NCBI GenBank assembly: GCA_020736575.1 | Contig: JAGPYM010000128.1 | Span: 1-25,482 of the forward strand | DNA length: 25,482 nt | Source: Thelonectria olida | Taxonomy: Eukaryota > Ascomycota > Sordariomycetes > Hypocreales > Nectriaceae | Direction: 5' to 3' | Shown here: piece by piece, positions 18,603 through 25,482 of the stretch | How the letters are laid out: every line of letters starts with the position of its first letter | Numbering within the stretch: the first letter of the stretch is position 1 | Made by a program: the position numbers and the translations under genes | The notes under the pieces: generated by a model | The model's database searches: none | What the model was told of the DNA's origin: nothing | What the model saw: the letters and a program-made list of their open reading frames with translations, nothing else

Positions 18603-21120
18603 TATTATAAGTGTAATAATTTAGTTAATTTTTAATAAATAAAACTAGAGAGTTTTAAGTTTATATTAATAGAAAGATTAAAATATTAAAATTTAAATAA
18701 TATAATAAGTTATTATATTTAATAATATATTTAAAATAGAGAAATATAATTAAATTAAATTAAAAGTTAAAATAGTTATATTTATTTAATATATTTTAAT
18801 AAATATATTTATATATTAGTTATTTTTAAAAAGTTTATTATAGTTTATAAAATAATTTAAAGTAAACTTATTTATAATTTATTATAATTTATAAAATAAT
18901 TTATAATAAACTTAAATAAGTAATATATAATTAAGTGGAAATTTAAAGGGGGGAGTTTAATATATAACTATTAATAATATAAGTTATAATATAATATCTT
19001 ACTTCTATTAGTCTTATTTTAAAGCTATTAAAATTAGCTATTTAAATTTTATTATAATTAGTATAACTTCCTTTTTTAATTATTTTACTAGTTATAATAT
19101 ATTTAATAAGTAAGTGTTTTAAATAAGTAAGTATTTTAAATAAGTAAGTATTTTAAAAATCTTAACTTTTTAAATAGAACTTATAATAAAAATATATTAA
19201 ACTATTTAATTAATTATAACTACTTATTATACTTTTTTTTAAATATTTTAATTACTATCTAATAGGTTTTATATTATAATTAGGCTTATTATAAATATTA
19301 TAATATTAAATATTTAATTATATTAACTTTCCTTAACTATTACTTTTTAATATTTTAACTACTATTTATATATTAATATCTATTTAATTAGTTACTTACT
19401 TTCCTTTTTTTACTATTATAATCCCTCTTTTTTATAATTTAATCCTTTTTACCTTTTAATACTAGCTTAATATTTTATTTACCTTTTAAAAGTTTTTAAC
19501 TATAATTATTAATAAGGCAACCCTATATATAATAGCTTTTATTTCTATAAAAAAAGATTATAAAGCTTTAAAAATTAACTTTAATAAACTGCTTTTATGT
19601 TTTTTAATTTATTTTTTAATATATTTAAACTAAGATTTAGCTTTAAATATAATCTTTAGGGTTTTTAAAACTTAAAAGGTTAAAAGTTCTACTACCTTTT
19701 TAACTAGTATTAGAATTTATAGCTATATATTAATTTTTAAAACTATACTTTCTAAATTAAGGAAAACAAGCCTAGCCCTATTAAAAGCTATTTTAATATT
19801 TTTCTTTATTAAAATAGCTTAAAATGCAATATAAAAGGCTAGAAAGAATTTAATTTTTAAAATATAAAAAGTAAAATATTTAATTAAATATTTAATTTTT
19901 TAATTATAAGCCTTTATAAATAGCTTAAAATACTTAATATTAAAAAGCTAAATTAAATAAAATAAATAAAATAATATATAAAATCTAATAATTTTATTTT
20001 TTATAATATTTTATAAATTTAATAAATTAATAACTTTTATAACTATTAAAAATTAAAAAATAATAGTAATAAATTAATTATTTAATTATATATTAGTTAA
20101 AAGACTTAAGCTATTTAAAATTAGTCTTATTATTAGTCTAGCTATTTTAAGTTATAATAATAGCCTAATTGTTTAAAAAGTTACTTTTTTAATACTAGTA
20201 AATAAAATAATATTAGCTTAAACTAATAATAAATAGCTAAATTACTTAGCTTTTTATATTAAGTATTTAAATAATTATAATCTATTTTTAGTTTTTAAAA
20301 TATATTAACTTTAGTTTTTTATACTTTTTTAAGCTTATAATAACTATTTTACTTATAATTATACTTATAAGAAAGCTAATCTTATTAAAATTAAAAATAT
20401 TGTTTAATTAAATCTTATATTTTATAATTATATTTATTATAAATATAAACTACTTTTAAATAATAATTAAATCTTTATACTTAGCTTCTAATAGTTATAT
20501 TTTTAAAAGAAATATATTTTAAAGTTTAAATACTATTTAATAAAATTTAAAGCTTAATATATACTAACTAGTAATATATTACAATTAGTAAGTAATTAAT
20601 AAGCTATATTTTTTATAATATATAACTAGAGGGAAAATTTTTATAAATTTAAATTAAAAATAAAATAAATAAGAATCTCTTTTATTAGATTAAATAGCTT
20701 ATATATTTTTAAAATAATATAATATTAAAATTAAATGCCCTTTATTAGTAATTTAAAGTCTTTTAAAAGATTATATAAATACTTATAATATATTAAAAAC
20801 TTAATTTTAAGTTATTTTAAAAAGCTTAAAAAGTAAAAAGCATTTTAGCTTTATAATTATTTGCTAATATATTAAATAGTTAAAAATTAATTAATTAAAT
20901 TATAATAATATAAGTTAAATTTTTTTTAAAATACTTATTTATTTAAAATACTTACTTATTAAATATATTATTTTATTAACTTTATTATATTAAATTATAA
21001 TTATAAATTAAAATCTTTCTTTAAATATTTTCTTTTTATTATATATATTAATTATAAGAGTATAAATATTAGTATATTATATTTTTATTACTTTTAAAAT
21101 TAATAAATATATTATATAAT
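18603..21120 (-). repeat. right arm of long inverted repeat, split by an insertion
   Basis: Positions 18603-19096 and 20969-21120 together are the reverse complement of about 1440-2090. Agreement is close throughout, for example TATAGTTTATAAAATAATTT at about 18840-18860 and the TATATATTAATTATAAG-type block at about 21040. Similarity may extend weakly to about 21250. Confidence 0.85.
19097..20968 (-). mobile_element. deeply RIP-mutated pogo/Fot transposon, sister of the 2143-4004 element
   Basis: This 1,872-bp insertion interrupts the right inverted-repeat arm between TA dinucleotides at 19095-19096 and 20969-20970. Its ends read ATATATTTAATAAGTAAG; against the other element's ACATGCATGATAAGCGAG every difference but one is C-to-T or G-to-A. 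It has the same 17-bp direct units in its ends: three on the left (19105-19121, 19122-19138, 19139-19155) and two on the right (20927-20943, 20944-20960). On the minus strand, segments align with the sister transposase, including TTTAATAAGATTAG (20375-20388) opposite TTTAATAAGACCGG at the first catalytic site, and the region equivalent to DGHKSYHS. Length differs from the sister by only 10 bp. Confidence 0.88.
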
Positions 21121-21925
21121 AGTTTTATAATTAGTACTTTATATTATTATATTAACTCTTTTATATATTTTCCTATTTAATTACCTTATTTATTTCTATT
21201 AGCTTAATTACTTTTAAACCTATTTAATCTATTTTTAAACTTTATTTTTATTTAACCCTTTTAGCCCCCCCTACCCCACTTTTTAACACTTATATTTACT
21301 TGCCTATTTAGCTCACTTTTTATTTTTAAATTTTTCCTCCCTTTTATTTTATTTTACTTATAAGTAAGTAGCCTTTTAAATAGCTATTTAAATTATTACT
21401 ATTATATATAACAGCTTTTAAAACTATAGTTTTAAGTTATACTTTTATATTTTTTAAAAAATAATTAGTAATTTTAATTAAGCGTATTATTTTTTACTTA
21501 ATTTAAAAAATAATTAAATTAGTTAAGTTTCCTATTAAAAAATTTAAAATTATTCTTTTATATATTTAGTTTTTAATTAAAATATAATAGCTTAAAAAAA
21601 CTAAATTAATTTTTTAAATTACTTTTAATAATATATTTATATTAGCTAATATAAAATATTAAAAAGTTATAATTATTTAAAATACCTTTTAAGCTTTTTA
21701 ATTAAATTAATATATTTAAGGAAATTTATATAATTTAATACATATTAAGCTATTATATTAATATTATTTATTATAAGTACAGCCTAATAGTTATTTTAAG
21801 CTGCTATTATAAAATATTATAATTTAAAAGACTATAGCTATTTTTAAAAGTATAAGCTACTTAAATAGCTATAAGGTAATAATAATTTTATAAGGTTATT
21901 CTAGTAAACCTTAAGGAATTATAAC

Positions 21926-21980
21926 CTTAAAAGGCTACTACCTTAAGGGGCTACTACCTTAAGGGCTTACTATTTTAAAA
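21926..21980. repeat. three short tandem units in the AT-rich arm
   Basis: A unit of about 16-17 bp is repeated three times: AAAAGGCTACTACCTT, AAGGGGCTACTACCTT and a diverged AAGGGCTTACTATTTT. The context is RIP-mutated DNA; no role can be inferred. Confidence 0.6.
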
Positions 21981-22049
21981 GGCAAGTAGCTATTAAATAT
22001 TTAAGCCTTTATTAGGACCTAGCTAGAATGCCTTTCCCTTTCTTTTCCT

Positions 22050-22140
22050 TAATATTAAATATTTAATATTAAAGCCATCCTTAGTTATATAAAATTTAAA
22101 TCCAGCCCTTATATTATTTAATATTTAATATTACCTTTCT
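22050..22140. repeat. repeated AT palindrome
   Basis: A perfect palindrome, TAATATTAAATATTTAATAT followed by TA, occupies about 22051-22072, and part of it recurs at about 22119-22132. It may be the remains of a terminal repeat of an old element, or chance in such AT-rich DNA. Confidence 0.45.
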
Positions 22141-25100
22141 TTTTATAAGTAAAATTATAATAAAAAAGCTATATTTTTATATTTTCTAATCCCTCCTATT
22201 ATAAGTATATTATAATAAGAAAGCTATACCTAGCTATTATAACTAATAATATATAAATAAGTATAATATTAAAAATAATAGCTAGTCTTATACTTAATAT
22301 TATACTCTATTATAACAATTTATAATATAATAGCTATTATAATAGTACTATTATAAAAGCAAATATTAAATTATAAATATATCTTATTCCTTAAAAACTA
22401 TATTAAAACCCCCCTAATAAATAGTACTACTATTAATACTAATAGTAACTATTAAATAATAGGCTATTTTAAACCTATTTAAATTTTTAAGTAATTATAA
22501 TAAGTACTTTTATAAGTATAATAAATATAAATAAGCCTTTTTTAATAAGTAGTTAGTAAGTACTAGAAATTATAAGCTATTTTATTTAATTAACTCTTAT
22601 TTAAATATAAAACCTAGGGGTTATAATAACCTATTATATAACTAATAGTAAGGGCAGCTTATAAACTTTTAAGCTTTTATAATATATTTAAATTAAAACT
22701 ATTTTAATAGAAACCTTTAAGCTATATAATATCCTCCTTATAAAACCTTAAATAAGGAGAAAATATATTTTTACTACCTTCTTTTAAGGTTTAAATAAAC
22801 CTATTAGAAGCTAGAGGGGCCCTTTAGCTAATAAAGTTAAAATAATATTCCTAAAAGGCACCTAAACTAATAGCTAATTATAGCTTAATATAATAAACTT
22901 ATTATAAATATATTATAATTAGATTTAAGGGTAAGTACCTTTTTTAAAGATTAAATAGGCTATTCCCCTAATATAGGGCTACTAATAGCTTATTATATAA
23001 AAGTAATAGCTAATATAATAAAGGCTATTTAGCAATACTAAAACTAAAAGAAAATACTCTAATAATTAATATTAATATATTAGAAATAATACCTTTTATA
23101 ATAATATTATAACTAATATACTTACCCTTTTAATTTAACCTTTTTATAAGTATTATAAATATAAGGAGGAATATTTATTATTAAATATTTAAAACTAGCT
23201 TATAAAAGGAAGTAATATAATAAATAGGCAGTTAAACTATAAAGCTATGAAAAAAGCTATAAAGTTATTAGAAGAATTAATAATAAAAATATTAAAAGTA
23301 AGAACTTAAATAATTAGAAAATAGCTCTAGGGTAAAATAGAACTTAAAGCTAATTAAGGTAAAATAGTATAATTAAAAAAGTAAAAGGGAAAATATTTAA
23401 TAAGTTAGTAGAAATAATATTATAAATTAATAGAAAGCCCTATTATATATAATAAATTATAATTATAATATTTATATTTTAATTAATTTATTTTTACTTA
23501 TAACTTTTACCTTCTATTTATATTATAAAAACTATTAAAATTTTATAATTTATTAATAAGAAGAATAAATACTATTAAAAGAGTTATAGCTCTAATAGTA
23601 AATATTAATAGTTTAAATAACTCTTATATACTTATTTAATAAAAGAGTAAATAAAGACTATTTTTTAAAAAGCTTTAGTTAAAGCTAATTAAATAGTATA
23701 TAATATAAGTATAAAGTAACTATATTATAATCTTATAAAAATATTAATATTACTTACTTTAAGTAAAAAGCCAGCTGGATTTATATAATCTGGCTATAAA
23801 GCTAGTATTAGCTTTTATATTTATAAAATTATATAAGTAGTTAAAATAAGTAAGGTTATAAAGGACCTTAAAGTGAAGGTCTTTTTAATTAGTTTAATAA
23901 TATTAAAAAGGCCTTAAAAAAAGAAACTAATATAAGTAAAGATTAAATTCTAAAGATATATTATAAGACTTCTTATAGCTATTCTTAGCTATAAAAGTAA
24001 TATAGCTACCTTCTATTAATTAAATAGTAATTATAAATAAACTAATAAAAATAAGTATAATAATAACTAGCTTTATTATAAGGCCCCTCTATTTAATATT
24101 TTAAAAAGAGTTATTAGTTTTATAATAAGTCCTTATAATCTATTTAATTAAAGTTTATATAAGCTAGCTACTTATTTATTATACTCTAGTACTTTTTATA
24201 AAAAAGCTAGGGGGGGCTTTAGTTTATTATAATATTATACTTTTAATATAATTATATAGTAAGATTATACCCCTTTACTAATTATTAAAACTTTTATAAT
24301 TTATAAGGCCTATTAGTTTATAAAGCTTAATATAATTATAGCCTTTTATAAGATTTAAATAGTAAAAGGTATAAGCTTAAATAGCTTTTATATAAAGTTT
24401 AAATCTTTTAAATAGTTAGTATACCCTTTTAAATTAATAGTATACTATTATATTTTAAAAGTATATTAATAGTATCTTTAATAGTATTAAACTATTTTAC
24501 TATTATATATATAAATAATATACTTATTTACTTATTTAAAATAAAAAAGACTATATAATAAAAGTTTAATAGGTTCTTAGCGCCCTTTTAATAGTAGGAC
24601 TTATATTTAACTTAAAAAATATAAATTTATAATATAAAAAGTTAAATATTTAAATTTATTATAAAAGCAGCTTTAAAATAGCTTATAATTTAAATAAGTA
24701 GTAAGCTATTTATAAGTAGGCTACTTATAATAGTAAAAGGTATATAAACTTTTTAAGTTTATAATACTATTAGATCTTTATATTAAACTTTTTATATATT
24801 TTAATACTATATTATATTAATAAAAAAGATATAATATTTACTTAAGGTTTAATAAATAAGTAGCTTTTTTAATATTAAAATGCTACTTTTATAAGACTAG
24901 TTCTTATTAAATAGAAGGAAATAAGAAAAACTTAAATTAACAGACTTTCTATTATATATTAGGTAGAGTATATTTAAAAGGACTTATAAAATATTACTAC
25001 TATTATATTTTACTTATAATAGCTAATACTAGCTAAATATAACTATTCTATTTATAATAAGAACTACTAATAGTAATTAACTATTTAAAAAAATAAATTA

Positions 25101-25482
25101 ATACTATTAGCTATAAGTCTTTATAATTATTTTAAATTATAAAATTTTATATTTTATAAAAAAATAATAGCTTTTAAAATATTAAGCCTAATAAATAAAA
25201 AAACTTATAAAATATAACTTTCACTTAAAATATAAGCCTAATTATAAGGCTATAATACCTAATATATTAAGTTATTATAAGTAGGATTAGCTAGAGGGAA
25301 TAGAAAATAATTAAAAAAAGGGTAAAAAGATTTAATTAATAACTAGTATAGCCCTACTAATAGCCTTCCCTATTTTAAAATTAACTATAATCTAGTAGTA
25401 GGTAGCTAAAATATTTTTAAAAAACCCAAATTTAAATAAGTTATAAAAAAGATAGTTTAAAAGGATAAAGTCTATTAAAAAG

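Larger units (their letters stand above)
17945..25482. repeat. AT-rich RIP isochore, right arm
   Basis: About 7.5 kb of extremely TA-rich sequence with CA and TG almost eliminated. It includes the interrupted inverted-repeat arm (18603-21120) with its nested transposon, short repeats near 21926-22140, and a long remainder (22200-25482) in which I recognise no element ends or protein motifs. Some slightly less AT-rich patches (e.g. 22590-22990 and 23770-24250) could be the remains of retroelement coding sequence, but nothing can be named. It contains no intact gene. Confidence 0.85.

Noticed and set aside
19105..19155. Three regularly repeated 17-bp units, array-like.
   Set aside because: Not a CRISPR: the units are contiguous without spacers and belong to a transposon end in a eukaryotic genome.
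22600..24800. Slightly less AT-rich patches that might be a RIP-mutated gag-pol.
   Set aside because: No aspartic protease, reverse transcriptase, integrase or LTR boundary could be recognised; naming an element would be guesswork.

Overview
The window is a piece of a filamentous ascomycete (Pezizomycotina) genome. It has short spliceosomal introns of 54-82 bp with GTATGT/GTAAGT-type donors and CTAAC-like branch sites, a recognisable fungal phosphate permease and a fungal PH-domain protein. It also has two kinds of DNA side by side: ordinary GC-equilibrated sequence, and extremely AT-rich sequence in which CA and TG dinucleotides are almost absent while AG, CT and GC survive. That second pattern is the signature of repeat-induced point mutation (RIP, CpA to TpA). 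The species cannot be named from the sequence.

Layout. 1-2142: AT-rich RIP isochore. 2143-4004: a complete 1,862-bp pogo/Fot-type DNA transposon with TA target duplication and composite inverted repeats; its transposase frame is open end to end apart from about 18 nonsense codons, and three acidic active-site residues have been changed by G-to-A transitions. 4005-4494: AT-rich flank, then the 3' flank of the permease. 4495-6448 (minus): intact three-exon PHO4/PHO89-type Na+/phosphate symporter, 611 aa. 6449-8546: no gene recognised. 8547-8954 (minus): decayed bZIP transcription factor. 9504-12215: a second, differently decayed pogo/Fot transposon. 12269-15684: a graveyard of broken genes: a glycine-rich C-terminal domain protein, an unidentified helical relic, a fungal RYLWTDAFGV-family protein (six-hairpin-glycosidase-like), an SDR oxidoreductase, a LINE reverse-transcriptase scrap and another unidentified relic. 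16234-17092 (plus): intact three-exon PH-domain protein (Meu6-like), 231 aa. 17708-17944: RIP-damaged coding scrap. 17945-25482: second AT-rich RIP isochore.

Only two genes look functional, the phosphate symporter and the PH-domain protein; they are unrelated in function and each sits within about 0.5-0.9 kb of RIP-mutated DNA. The most informative structure is in the AT-rich arms. Positions about 1440-2090 and about 18603-21120 are inverted copies of the same ancient repeat, and the right copy is interrupted by a 1,872-bp insertion (19097-20968) that is a deeply RIP-mutated sister of the 2143-4004 transposon, in the opposite orientation. The left copy preserves the empty target site. This gives a relative chronology of transposition and RIP without any outside data. 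I found no sign of a new defence, toxin or biosynthetic system.
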